Origin: Mimachlamys varia | Taxonomy: Eukaryota > Mollusca > Bivalvia > Pectinida > Pectinidae | Assembly: GCA_947623455.1 (NCBI GenBank) | Contig: OX392527.1 | Location: forward strand, 6,506,001-6,570,000 | Direction: 5' to 3' | DNA: 64,000 bases | Part shown: piece by piece, positions 15,001-27,731 of the stretch | Position numbering within the stretch: position 1 is the stretch's first letter | Layout of the letters: the number at the start of each line of letters is the position of its first letter | The notes under the pieces: model-generated | Database searches by the model: none | The model's input: the letters and a program-made list of their open reading frames with translations, nothing else | Told to the model about the DNA's origin: nothing | Position numbers and translations under genes: made by a program

Positions 15001-15645
15001 GAGGAGAAGCACTGTAGGATCGGAGGAGAAACAATGTAGGATCGGAGGAGAAATAGAGGAGAAACACTGTAGGATCGGAGGGGAAATAGAGGAGAAACAC
15101 TGTAGGATCGGATGAGAAATAGAGGAGAAACAATGTAGGATCGGAGGAGAAATAGAGGAGAAACAATGTAGGATCGGATGAGAAATAGAGGAGAAACAAT
15201 GTAGGATCGGAGGAGAAATAGAGGAGAAACAATGTAGGATCGGATGAGAAATAGAGGAGAAACAATGTAGGATCGGAGGAGAAACAATGTAAGATCGAAG
15301 GAAAAATAGAGGAGAATCAATGTAGGATCGGAGGAGAAACAATGTAGGATCGGAGGAGAAATAGAGGAGAAACACTGTAGGATCGGAGGGGAAATAGAGG
15401 AGAAACAATGTAGGATCGGAGGAGAAATAGAGGAGAAACAATGTAGGATCGGAGGAGAAATAAAGGACAAACAATGTAGGATCGGAGGAGAAATAGAGGA
15501 GAAACAATGTAGGATCGGAGGAGAAACAATGTAGGATCGGAGGAGAAATAGAGGAGAAACACTGTAGGATCGGAGGAGAAATAGAGGAGAAACACTGTAG
15601 GATCAGAGGAGAAATAGAGGAGAAACACTGTAGGATTGAAGGCGA
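1..15645. repeat. 33-bp minisatellite, about 470 units, with higher-order repeats
   Basis: The whole stretch is built from a 33-bp unit that reads on the + strand roughly GGATCGGAGGAGAAATAGAG followed by GAGAAACAATGTA. Variants carry CACTG for CAATG, ATGAG for AGGAG, or small indels. The + strand is almost pure purine apart from the ATC and TGT steps. Because 33 is a multiple of three and the unit lacks stops, long reading frames open in all three minus frames and in one plus frame. Their products are 11-residue repeats such as LFLLYFSSDPT, which I treat as non-coding by-products. Units are grouped into larger blocks: one 285-base stretch recurs at 3418, 6595, 9257 and 11781. The array continues off the left edge and ends by degeneration near 15645. 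Confidence 0.97.
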
Positions 15646-16032
15646 AAGTAGGAATTCTTTAGGATGATAAGTTTTTTTTATAAAATTTAGTATTAGGAGA
15701 GCGCTAAAAGAACACTTAGTCTACCACCCTTTCACCACCTCCCCATCTTTTTATACGTCGATCACTGGATGTCATTTTATTTCTGGATCTATACGCAATT
15801 ATCACATAATTGGTATGGTTTATTTCGCTAAACCCTTTTGGTGAGAATCCCTGTGAGTGAAGTACGGTGTTCGTATCGACCTCTCTCTATACAGGTAGGC
15901 CAAGGTACGGGCTCCTGGTACTTCGCCAGGTCGCAACTATGTATGGATTATTCATTATTTATACATCGAGCCATAAAACCACACAGGTGACGCTCTCAAT
16001 CAGCAGAGAAACGTTCACCTCATCCATAATAA
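15646..16032. other. Single-copy spacer between the 33-bp and 23-bp arrays
   Basis: About 390 bases of ordinary-looking, slightly AT-rich sequence. I see no splice-bounded open frame, RNA gene or terminal inverted repeat. The one 73-codon frame here runs into the 23-bp array and is not convincing. Confidence 0.6.
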
Positions 16033-19000
16033 AGACAGGTAAACCTAAAACACATAGACAGGTAAACCGAAAACACATAGACAGGTAAACCTAAAACGCA
16101 TAGCCAGGTAAACCTAAAACGCATAGCCAGGTATACCTAAAATACATAGACAGGTAAACCTAAAACACATAGGCAGGTATACCTAAAACACATAGCCAGG
16201 TATACCTAAAACACATAGACAGGTAGACCTAAAACACATAGCCAGGTATACCTAAAACACATAGACAGGTATACCTAAACCACATAGACAGGTAAACCTA
16301 AAACACATAGACAGGTAAACCTAAAACACATAGACAGGTATACCTAAAATACATAGGCAGTTAAACCTAAAACACATAGACATGTTTACCTAAAACACAT
16401 AGACAGGTATACCTAAAACACATAGACAGATATACCTAAAACACATAGACAGATATACCTAAAACACATAGCCAGATATACCTAAAACACATAGACAGAT
16501 ATACCTAAAACACATAGCCAGGTATACCTAAAACACATAGACAGATATACCTAAAACACATAGCCAGGTATACCTAAAACACATAGACAGGTATACCTAA
16601 AACACATAGACAGGTAAACCTAAAACACATAGCCAGGTATACCTAAAACACATAGACAGGTATACCTAAACCACATAGCCAGGTAAACCTAAAACACATA
16701 GACATGTATACCTAAAATACATAGGCAGTTAAACCTAAAACACATAGACAGGTAAACCTAAACCACATAGACATGTATACCTAAAATACATAGGCAGGTA
16801 AACCTAAAACACATAGACAGGTAAACCTAAAGCACATAGACAGGTAAACCTAAAGCACATAGACAGGTAAACCTAAAACACATAGCCAGGTAAACCTAAA
16901 ACACATAGACAGGTAAACCTAAAACACATAGCCAGGTAAACCTAAAACACATAGACAGGTATACCTAAACACATAGACAGGTATACCTAAAATACATAGC
17001 CAGGTAAACATAAAACACATAGCCAGGTATACCTAAAACACATAGCCAGGTATACCTAAAACACATAGACAGGTATACCTAAAACACATAGACAGGTATA
17101 CCTAAAACACATAGACAGGTATACCTAAAACACATAGACAGGTAAACCTAAAACACATAGCCAGGTAAACCTAAAACACATAGACAGGTAAACCTAAAAC
17201 ACATAGCCAGGTATACCTAAACCACATAGCCAGGTTAACCTAAAACACATAGACAGGTATACCTAAAACACATAGACAGGTATACCTAAAATACATAGCC
17301 AGGTAAACCTAAAACACATAGCCAGGTATACCTAAAACACATAGACAGGTATACCTAAAACACATAGACAGGTATACCTAAAACACATAGACAGGTATAC
17401 CTAAAACACATAGACAGGTATACCTAAAACACATAGACATGTAAACCTAAAACACATAGACATGTATACCTAAAATACATAGGCAGGTAAACCTAAAACA
17501 CATAGACAGGTAAACCTAAAACACATAGACAGGTAAACCTAAAACACATAGCCAGGTAAACCTAAAACACATAGACAGGTAAACCTAAAACACATAGCCA
17601 GGTATACCTAAAACACATAGCCAGGTAAACCTAAAACACATAGACAGGTATACCTAAAACACATAGACAGGTATACCTAAAATACATAGCCAGGTAAACA
17701 TAAAACACATAGCCAGGTATACCTAAAACACATAGCCAGGTATACCTAAAACACATAGACAGGTATACCTAAAACACATAGACAGGTATACCTAAAACAC
17801 ATAGACAGGTATACCTAAAACACATAGACAGGTAAACCTAAAACACATAGCCAGGTAAACCTAAAACACATAGACAGGTAAACCTAAAACACATAGCCAG
17901 GTATACCTAAACCACATAGCCAGGTAAACCTAAAACACATAGACAGGTATACCTAAAACACATAGACAGGTATACCTAAAATACATAGCCAGGTAAACCT
18001 AAAACACATAGCCAGGTATACCTAAAACACATAGACAGGTATACCTAAAACACATAGACAGGTATACCTAAAACACATAGACAGGTATACCTAAAACACA
18101 TAGACAGGTATACCTAAAACACATAGACATGTAAACCTAAAACACATAGACAGGTATACCTAAAACACATAGCCAGGTATACCTAAAATACATAGACATG
18201 TATACCTAAAACACATAGACATGTAAACCTAAAACACATAGCCAGGTAAACCTAAAACACATAGACATGTATACCTAAAATACATAGACATGTATACCTA
18301 AAACACATAGCCAGGTATACCTAAAACACATAGACAGGTAGACCTAAAACACATAGCCAGGTAAACCTAAAACACATAGCCAGGTAAACCTAAAACACAT
18401 AGACAGGTAAACCTAAAACACATAGACAGGTATACCTAAAACACATAGACAGGTAAACCTAAAACACATAGCCAGGTAAACCTAAAACACATAGACATGT
18501 ATACCTAAAATGCATAGACATGTAAACCTAAAACACATAGACAGGTATACCTAAAACACATAGCCAGGTAAACCTAAAACACATAGACAGGTATACCTAA
18601 AACACATAGCCAGATATACCTAAAACACATAGCCAGGTATACCTAAAACACATAGCCAGGTATACCTTAAACACATAGACAGGTATACCTAAAACACATA
18701 GACAGGTATACCTAAAACACATAGACAGGTATACCTAAAACACATAGACAGGTATACCTAAAACACATAGACAGGTAAACCTAAAACACATAGCCAGGTA
18801 AACCTAAAACACATAGACAGGTAAACCTAAAACACATAGCCAGGTATACCTAAACCACATAGCCAGGTTAACCTAAAACACATAGACAGGTATACCTAAA
18901 ACACATAGACAGGTATACCTAAAATACATAGCCAGGTAAACCTAAAACACATAGCCAGGTATACCTAAAACACATAGACAGGTATACCTAAAACACATAG

Positions 19001-20732
19001 ACAGGTATACCTAAAACACATAGACAGGTATACCTAAAACACATAGACAGGTAAACCTAAAACACATAGCCAGGTATACCTAAAACACATAGACAGGTAT
19101 ACCTAAAACACATAGACAGGTATACCTAAAACACATAGCCAGGTATACCTAAAACACATAGACATGTATACCTAAAATACATAGGCAGGTAAACCTAAAA
19201 CACATAGACAGGTAAACCTAAAACACATAGACAGGTAAACCTAAAACACATAGCCAGGTAAACCTAAAACACATAGACAGGTAAACCTAAAACACATAGC
19301 CAGGTATACCTAAAACACATAGCCAGGTAAACCTAAAACACATAGACAGGTATACCTAAAACACATAGACAGGTATACCTAAAATACATAGCCAGGTAAA
19401 CATAAAACACATAGCCAGGTATACCTAAAACACATAGCCAGGTATACCTAAAACACATAGACAGGTATACCTAAAACACATAGACAGGTATACCTAAAAC
19501 ACATAGACAGGTATACCTAAAACACATAGACAGGTAAACCTAAAACACATAGCCAGGTAAACCTAAAACACATAGACAGGTAAACCTAAAACACATAGCC
19601 AGGTATACCTAAACCACATAGCCAGGTAAACCTAAAACACATAGACAGGTATACCTAAAACACATAGACAGGTATACCTAAAATACATAGCCAGGTAAAC
19701 CTAAAACACATAGCCAGGTATACCTAAAACACATAGACAGGTATACCTAAAACACATAGACAGGTATACCTAAAACACATAGACAGGTATACCTAAAACA
19801 CATAGACAGGTATACCTAAAACACATAGACATGTAAACCTAAAACACATAGACAGGTATACCTAAAACACATAGCCAGGTATACCTAAAATACATAGACA
19901 TGTATACCTAAAACACATAGACATGTAAACCTAAAACACATAGCCAGGTAAACCTAAAACACATAGACATGTATACCTAAAATACATAGACATGTATACC
20001 TAAAACACATAGCCAGGTATACCTAAAACACATAGACAGGTAGACCTAAAACACATAGCCAGGTAAACCTAAAACACATAGCCAGGTAAACCTAAAACAC
20101 ATAGACAGGTAAACCTAAAACACATAGACAGGTATACCTAAAACACATAGACAGGTAAACCTAAAACACATAGCCAGGTAAACCTAAAACACATAGACAT
20201 GTATACCTAAAATACATAGACATGTATACCTAAAACACATAGACAGGTATACCTAAAACACATAGCCAGGTAAACCTAAAACACATAGACAGGTATACCT
20301 AAAACACATAGCCAGATATACCTAAAACACATAGCCAGGTATACCTAAAACACATAGCCAGGTATACCTAAAACACATAGACAGGTATACCTAAAACACA
20401 TAGACAGGTAAACCTAAAACACATAGACATGTATACCTAAAACACATAGACAGGTATACCTAAAACACATAGACAGGTAAACCTAAAACACATAGACAGG
20501 TATACCTAAAACACATAGCCAGGTATACCTAAACCACATAGACATGTATACCTAAAACACATAGACAGGTATACCTAAAACACATAGACAGGTATACCTA
20601 AAACACATAGCCAGGTATACCTAAACCACATAGACATGTATACCTAAAACACATAGACAGGTATACCTAAAACACATAGACAGGTAAACCTAAAACACAT
20701 AGACAGGTATACCTAAAACACATAGACAGGTA
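16033..20732. repeat. 23-bp minisatellite, about 204 units
   Basis: The unit is ACAGGTATACCTAAAACACATAG, with three dominant two-state variants: GAC or GCC before AGGT, TATA or TAAA after AGGT, and AAC or AAT before ACATAG. The TATA form contains a perfect 10-bp palindrome (AGGTATACCT) that the TAAA form destroys. Rare variant junctions such as AGGTAAACATAAAAC recur near 17001, 17691 and 19393, at spacings of 690 and 1702 bp. These are exactly 30 and 74 units, so blocks were copied in register. No coding frame persists because 23 is not a multiple of three. Confidence 0.97.
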
Positions 20733-21711
20733 GGAAGTTATCTGTCGTTTGCCATGGAGGTAGAAGATGCCCAAAACGAGGAGTTAGTTAATATTTTACT
20801 TGTAACAAGTTTCTGATGAAATATCAATCAACTACAAAAACAAAAATTGTAATATGTTGTGACTAAAGTTAAACCTGTCTATTAAGTACACCCAAGGGTC
20901 AGAGCAAAAATATCCTTATAAAAAGTTGTTTAAACAGAGTTCAATTATCATAATTGCATTGAGTAGGTACGAAGCGTCTGTCGTTTATAGACAAGTGTCC
21001 TTAGAGAAGTGTCCTTTATAGAGAAGTGTCCTTTATAGAGAGGTGTCCTTTATAACAGGTTTGATTGTATATGGTCTCTAGGTTGACTGCTCGTCTCACT
21101 GACATATTTTTAACAAAAGGTTAAGATAAATAGGAAGAGTGCCCTATGATGAATACACGTCATAGATATAAATTACATTATTAATAATGTATAAAGGTTT
21201 GATCACAACAGAAATAATGACACATTAGTAGTAATTGCAGCCAGCATAGAAAATTAAAAAAAAACTTAACCCAATCAATAGTTGCCGTTTGGCCATGAGT
21301 TGATTCGACTGATATAATGATATCGCTATTGGAAGTGAAACAGCACTCCGCATGGTTCTGTACACCGTCCTGTCACATGTAAATAATAAATGTTTTTATT
21401 CTGATCACTCCTCTCTCTTCTCTATAGCAGTACGTGTATTAGACAATGAGTTCCACTGTTTGTGGATAGACACGGGTACCAAAGTATTACTGCTGGATAC
21501 AGTATTGTAGTGTTACCCTCGCTAGACAGCATCTGTCAATGACTTAAGCTCCCATAAAGCACTATTAACTGAGTGATCGGATTGGCTGTAACAGAAATCC
21601 CGTCGGGAATGTTTCTGTCAAGGTATAATATCCTTCCTGGAATTTTTCAATTATCGTAGCAATCAATAAAGCGTCACTAGTTGGAATAACAACGTCGAAT
21701 ATTACGATAAT
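20733..21711. other. Spacer with a small inverted-repeat element and no gene seen
   Basis: The spacer lies between the 23-bp and 29-bp arrays. Apart from the element at 20871-21062 it looks single-copy and AT-rich. No splice-bounded coding frame or RNA gene was recognised. Confidence 0.5.
20871..21062. mobile_element. Possible 192-bp non-autonomous inverted-repeat element
   Basis: The ends AAACCTGT and ACAGGTTT are an exact 8-bp inverted repeat. The interior holds 3-4 copies of a 17-bp motif containing AAGTGTCCTTTATAGAG near the right end. A related CCTGTCTATTAAGTACACCC sits at the left end, so the complementary theme is longer but degenerate. No clear target-site duplication was found. A chance short inverted repeat cannot be excluded. 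Confidence 0.35.
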
Positions 21712-23034
21712 AGATATCCGGGGTTATCGGTCCTGACAGTAGATATCCAGGGTTATCGGTCCTGACAGTAGATATCCGGGGTTATCGGTCCTGACAGTAG
21801 ATATCCGGGGTTATCGGTCCTGACAGCAGATATCCAGAGTTATCGGCTCTGACAGGAGATATCCGGGGTTATCGGTCCTGACAGGAGATATCCGAAGTTA
21901 TCGGTCCTGACAGGAGATATCCGGTTATCAGTCCTGAAAGGAGATATCCGGGGTTATCAGTCCTGACATTAGATATCCGAGGTTATCGGTCCTGACAGTG
22001 GATATCCGGGGTTATCGGTCCTGACAGGAGATATCCGAGGTTATCTGTCCTGACAGGAGATATCCGAAGTTATCGGTCCTGACAGGAGATATCCGGTTAT
22101 CAGTCCTGACATTAGATATCCGGGGTTATCGGTCCTGACAGGAGATATCCGGGGTTATCAGTCCTGACATTAGATATCCGAGGTTATCTGTCCTGACAGT
22201 GGATATCCGGGGTTATCGGCTCTGACAGGAGATATCCGGGGTTATCAGTCATGACAGGAGATATCCGGTTATCAGTCCTGACAGGAGATATCCGGGGTTA
22301 TCAGTCCTGACATTAGATATCCGGGGTTATCAGTCCTGACATTAGATATCCGAGGTTATCTGTCCTGACAGTGGATATCCGGGGTTATCGGTGATGACAT
22401 TAGATATCTGAGGTTATCGATCCTGACAGTAGATGTCCAAGGTTATGGGTCATGACAGTATATGTCCGAGGTTATTGGTCCTGACAGTAGATGTCCAAGG
22501 TTATCGGTTCCTGAGAGTAGATATCCGGGGTTATCGGTCCTGACAGTAGATGTCCGGGGTTATCGGTCCTGACAGTAGATGTCCGGGGTTATCGGTCCTG
22601 ACAGCAAATATCCGGGGTTATCGGTCCTTACAGTAGATGTCCGATGTTATGGGTCCTGACAACAGATATCCGGGGTCATTGGTCCTGATAGCAGCTATCC
22701 GGTGTTATCGGTGCTGACAGTAGATATCTGGGGTTAAGGGTCCTGAAAACAGATATCCGGAGTTATCGGTCCTGACAGCAGATATCCGGGGTTATTGGTC
22801 CTGACAGCAAATCTCCGGGGTTATCGGTCCTGACAGTAGATGTCCGCGATTATGGGTCCTGACAACAGATATCCGGGGTTATCGGTCCTGATAGCAGATA
22901 TCGGGGATGGTCGGTCTTGACAGTGGATATCCGGAGTTATCGGTCCTGACAGCAGGTATCCGGGGTTTTCTGTTCTGACAGCAGATATCCGGGGTTATCG
23001 GTCTTGACAGTAGATGTCCGAGGTTTTAACAGCT
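21712..23034. repeat. 29-bp minisatellite, about 45 units
   Basis: The unit is AGATATCCGGGGTTATCGGT followed by CCTGACAGT. Shorter 25-26 bp forms lack the GGGG block, and later units carry GATGTCC in place of GATATCC. Most units contain the palindrome GGATATCC or GATATC. Sequence similarity is highest in the left half and decays rightward, where units with TGGGTCCTGACAAC appear. Non-coding. Confidence 0.95.
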
Positions 23035-25100
23035 AATGTAAGGTAAACGAGACCAGTTAAGGTTTTAGCGGGTAAAGTGGGGTAGGCCAGACCAGGTAAA
23101 AAAGGTCAACCAGACCAAGTAAGGTTTTCAAGGGTAAAGTAAGATAAACCAGACCAGGTAAGGTTTTAACAGCTAAAGTAAGGTAACCCAAAGCAGGTAA
23201 GGTTTTAACGGGTAAAGTAAGGTAAACCAGACCAGGTAAGGTTTTAACGGGTAAAGTAAGGTAAACGTTCCAGGTAAGGTAAGATAAACCAGACCAGGTA
23301 AGGTTTTAACGGGTAAAGTATGGAAAACCAGTCCAAGTAAGGTTTCAACGGGTAAGGTAAGGTAAACCAGACCAGGTAAAATAAGGTAAACCAGGCCAGC
23401 TAAAGTAAGGTTAACATTCCAGGTAAGGTAAAGTAAACCAGACCAGGTATGGTTTTAACGGGTAAAGAAATGTAAACCAGACCAGGTATGGTTTTAACGG
23501 GTAAAGTAAGGTAAACCAGACCAGGTAAAGTAAGGTAAACCAGACCAGGTAAGGTTAGGTAAACCAGACCAGGTAAGGTGAGGTAAACCAGTCCAGGTTA
23601 AGTAAGGAAAACCAGTCCAGGTAAGTTTTAACGGGTAAAGTAAGGTAAACCAGACCAGGTAAGGTTTTAACGGGTATAGTAAGGTAAACTAGACAGGGTA
23701 TAGTTTTAACAGCTAATGTTAAGTTCACCAGACCAGGTAACGTTTTAACAGCTAATGTAAGGTAAACGAGACCAGTTAAGGTTTTAGCGGGTAAAGTGGG
23801 GTAGGCCAGACCAGGTTAATAAGGTAAACCAGACCAGTTAAGGTTTTAACAGATAATATAAGGTAAACCAGACCAGGTAAGGTTTTAAAGTGTAAAGTAA
23901 GATAAACCAGACCAGGTAAGGTTTTAACAGCTAAAGTAAGGTAACCCAAAGCAGGTAAGGTTTTAACGGGTAAAGTAATGTAAACCAGACCAGGTGAGGT
24001 TTTAATGGGTAAAGTAAGGTAAACCAGACCAGGTAAGGTTTTAACGGGTAAGTAAGGTAAACGTTCCAGGTAAGGTAAGGTAAACCAGACCAGGTAAGGT
24101 TTAAACGGGTTAAGTAAGGTAAACCAGACCAGGTCAAATAAGGTAAACCAGGCCAGATAGAGTAAGGTTAACATTCCAGATAAGGTAAGGTAAACCAGAC
24201 CAGGTAAGGTTTTAACGGGTAAGGTAAGGTAAACCAGACCAGGTAAAATAAGGTAAACCAGGCCAGATAAAGTAAGGTTAACATTCCAGGTAAGGTAAGG
24301 TAAACCAGACCAGGTAAGGTAAGGTAAATCAGACCAGGTACGGTAAGGTAAACCAGACCAGGTACGGTAAGATAAACCAGACCAGGTAAGGTAAGGTAAA
24401 CCAGACCAGGTAAGGTAAGTTAAACCAGACCAGGTACGGTAAGGTAAACCAGACCAGGTAAGGTAAGGTAAACCAGACCAGGTAAAATAAGGTAAACCAG
24501 GCCAGATAAAGTAAGGTTAACATTCCAGGTAAGGTAAGGTAAACCAGACCAGGTACGGTAAGGTAAACCAGACCAGGTACGGTAAGGTAAACCAGACCAG
24601 GTAAGGTAAGGTAAACCAGACCAGGTAAGGTAAGATAAACCAGCCAGGTAAGGTGAGGTAAACCAGTCCAGGTAAAGTAAGGAAAACCAGTCCAGGTAAG
24701 GGAAGGTAAACCAGACCAGGTAAGGTTTTAACGGGTAAAGTAAACCAGACCAGGTAAGGTTTTAACGGGTAAAGTAATGTAAACCAGACCAGTTAAGGTT
24801 TTAACGGGTAAAGTAAACCAGACCAGGTAAGGTTTTAACGGGTAAAGTAAAGTAAACTAGACCAGGTAAAGTTTTAACGGGTAATGTAAGGTAAACCAGA
24901 CCAGGTAAGGTAAGTTAAACTAGACCAGGTAAAGTTTTAACGGGTAAAGTAAGGTAAACCAGACCAGGTAATGTTTTAACGGGTAAAGTAAAGTAAAACA
25001 GACCAGGTAAGGTTTTAACGGGTAGAGTAAAGTAAACCAGACCAGGTAAGGTTTTAACGGATTAAGTAAGATAAACCAGACCAGGTAAGGTTTTAACAGC
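23030..25100. repeat. Compound 39-bp/19-bp minisatellite rich in GTAAGG
   Basis: There are two interleaved units. The long one (about 39 bp) is AGGTAAACCAGACCAGGTAA followed by GGTTTTAACGGGTAAAGTA. The short one (19 bp) is CAGGTAAGGTAAACCAGAC. The short unit is the long one without the GTTTTAACGGGTAAA segment. The motif CCAGGTAAGG, which resembles a 5' splice site on the + strand, recurs dozens of times. A block around 23030-23100 reappears almost verbatim near 23746-23815. Confidence 0.95.
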
Positions 25101-25802
25101 GTTGAAATGTCACAGACGTAAGCAGCTTTTAGAAGAATATCCTTATTTGGCGATATGGCGAAAAAAAATAGATACAAAAATCAGTTTATCTATACAGTAC
25201 CTGTCTTATATCTATCTTTCTTTCCGATTTGTGGTATGATGGATCTCAATGAAACAAATACACTAATACACACCCACCTCCTGCACAAATACAACACGTG
25301 TGCGCACGCATAAATACAGAACAAGGCAACTCCTTAAAAATTAAGCTGTTGATAAAAGACGTTCAACTAAATACATCTAAAACTGACCCTTCTTTGTGTA
25401 CTGTCCGTCTGCATTTCGCTTCGATTTATGCAGCTGTCCTTTTCTTCTTTAAGTTTTCCTTGAAGCGATCGCGACATTCAGGGCGCTTTACTCCTCCTTG
25501 GCTTCCGTCCTCATAACTTTGTCACAATTTTGTCGTCACTACCAAAGTTCATGGGGTGAAATTACTTCAACCTAGATCTAAATTCCGGCTGTCTAACCTT
25601 ATCTCATTGACATCACTGGTTGAAAACAAAGTTCAAGATGATCAACCATGCAACACGCCCCATACAACGGCTACTTACTGACAACCAAGAGGCCAAGGGT
25701 GATACGTTTGGCCAGTATTATGCTGAGATGTAGTAAACATGACTTTTATTCGAGGAAACTTTTCATATTGAAATTTCTTTTCTGCTAATTTAGTTTATAC
25801 AT
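25101..25802. other. Single-copy spacer, no gene supported
   Basis: About 700 bases with mixed composition. One 72-codon plus frame (25298-25516) starts at a non-ATG codon if extended and has no recognised similarity. A short minus-strand stretch around 25440-25530 is Lys/Arg-rich and vaguely recalls retroelement tails, but no motif supports that. I see no feature here. Confidence 0.5.
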
Positions 25803-27555
25803 GGTATTCTACGGTCGGACACACGGCGAGGCCCTTTCTGATCTGTCGGCATTCTACGGTCGGACATACGGCGAGGCCCTTTATGACCTCTCGGCATATA
25901 TGCGGTCTGACACACGGTGGGGCCATTTCTGACCTGTCGGCATATATACGGTACGGTCTGACACACGGCGAGGCCCTTTCTGACCTGTCGGCATTCTACG
26001 GTCGGACATACGGCGAGGCCCTTTCTGACCTGTCGACATCCTACGGTCGGACGCACGGCGAGGCCCTTTATGACCTGTCGGCATATATACGGTACGGTCT
26101 GACACACGGCGAGGCCATTTCTGACCTGCCGGTATTCTACGGTCGGACATACGGCGAAGCCATTTCTGACCTGCCGGTATTCTACGGTCGGACATACGGC
26201 GAGGCCATTTCTGACCTGTCGGCATATATACGGTACGGTCTGACACACGGCGAGGCCATTTCTGACCTGTCGGCATATATACGGTACGGTCTGACACACG
26301 GCGAGGCCATTTCTGACCTGCCGGTATTCTACGGTCGGACATACGGCGAGGCCATTTCTGACCTGTCGGTATTCTACGGTCGGACACACGGCGGGGCCAT
26401 TTCTGACCTGCCGGTATTCTACGGTCGGACACACGGCGAGGCCATTTCTGACCTGTCGGTATTCTACGGTCGGACATACGGCGAGGTCCTTTATGACCTG
26501 TCGGCATATATGCGGTCGGACACACGGCGGGGCCATTTCTGAACTGCCGCTATTCTACGGTTGGACATACGGCGAGGCCATTTCTGACCTATCGGTATTC
26601 TACGGTCGGACATACGGCGAGGCCATTTCTGACCTGTCGGCATTCTACGGTCGGACATACGGCGAGGCCATTTCTGATCTGTCGGCATTCTACGGTCGGA
26701 CACACGGCGAGGCCATTTCTGACCTGTCGGCATATATGCGATCTGACACACGGCGGGGCCATTTCTGACCTGCCGGTAGTCTACGGTCGGACATACGGCG
26801 GGGCCATTTCTGGCCTGCCGGTATTCTACGGTCGGACACACGGCGGGGCCATTTCTGACCTGTCGGTATTCTACGGTCGGACATGCGGCGGGGCCATTTC
26901 TGACCTGTCGGCATATATACGGTCGGACACACGGCGAGGCCCTTTCTGATCTGTCGGTATTCTACGGTCGGACACACGGCGAGGCCCTTTCTGACCTGCC
27001 GCTATTCTACGGTTGGACATACGGCGAGGCCCTTTCTGACCTGCCGCTATTCTACGGTCGGACACACGGCGAGGCCCTTTCTGACCTGTCGGTATTCTAC
27101 GGTCGGACATACGGCGGGGCCATTTCTGACCTGCCGGTATTCTACGGTCTGACACACGGCGGGGCCATTTCTGACCTGCCGGTATTCTACGGTCGGACAT
27201 GCGGCGGGGCCATTTCTGACCTGTCGGCATATATACGGTCTGACACACGGCGGGGCCATTTCTGACCTGCCGGTATTCTACGGTCGGACATGCGGCGGGG
27301 CCATTTCTGACCTGTCGGCATATATACGGTCGGACACACGGCGAGGCCCTTTCTGACCTGTCGGTATTCTACGGTCGGACATACGGTGGGGCCATTTCTG
27401 ACCTGCCAGTATTCTACGGTCTGACACACGGCGGGGCCATTTCTGACCTGCCGGTATTCTACGGTCGGACATACGGCGAGGCCATTTCTGACCTGTCGGC
27501 ATATATACGGTCGGACACACGGCGAGGCCCTTTCTGACCTGTCGGTATTCTACGG
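25803..27555. repeat. GC-rich 45-bp minisatellite with 51-bp variants
   Basis: The unit is GGTATTCTACGGTCGGACAT followed by ACGGCGAGGCCATTTCTGACCTGTC (45 bp). In a second form TATTCTACGGTCGGAC is replaced by CATATATACGGTACGGTCTGAC (51 bp). Both lengths are multiples of three, so long frames stay open on both strands: about 219 codons plus at 25883 and 248 codons minus ending at 25790. The plus frame reads FYGRTYGEAISDLSV per unit. Composition is much richer in GC than the neighbouring arrays. No start context, splice signals or flanking coding sequence was found, so I call it non-coding satellite. Confidence 0.93.
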
Positions 27556-27731
27556 ACTAGTAAAGTTAGTCTCTCGATCAGTACAATCAACGACTTCCAA
27601 AAAAAGTGTTTGTTCAGAACAAAGTAAATTCTGGCGAAGAGCCAAAATAAAAGTTGTTTGGTTACGTATGGGTCCTGAAGCTGACATGAGGCTAATCAAT
27701 ACTTACTTGTGATAGATATCAATTGGCTTAC

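Noticed and set aside
249..15628. Dozens of long minus-strand frames rich in FSSDPTLFLLY, HCFSSISPPIL and YIVSPLFLLRS repeats
   Set aside because: All three minus frames of the same DNA are open because the unit is 33 bp and stop-free. There is no start context, splicing or non-repeat domain.
25400..25540. Minus-strand Lys/Arg-rich peptide recalling a LINE reverse-transcriptase tail
   Set aside because: Too short, stops in adjacent frames, and no catalytic motif or adjoining retroelement sequence.
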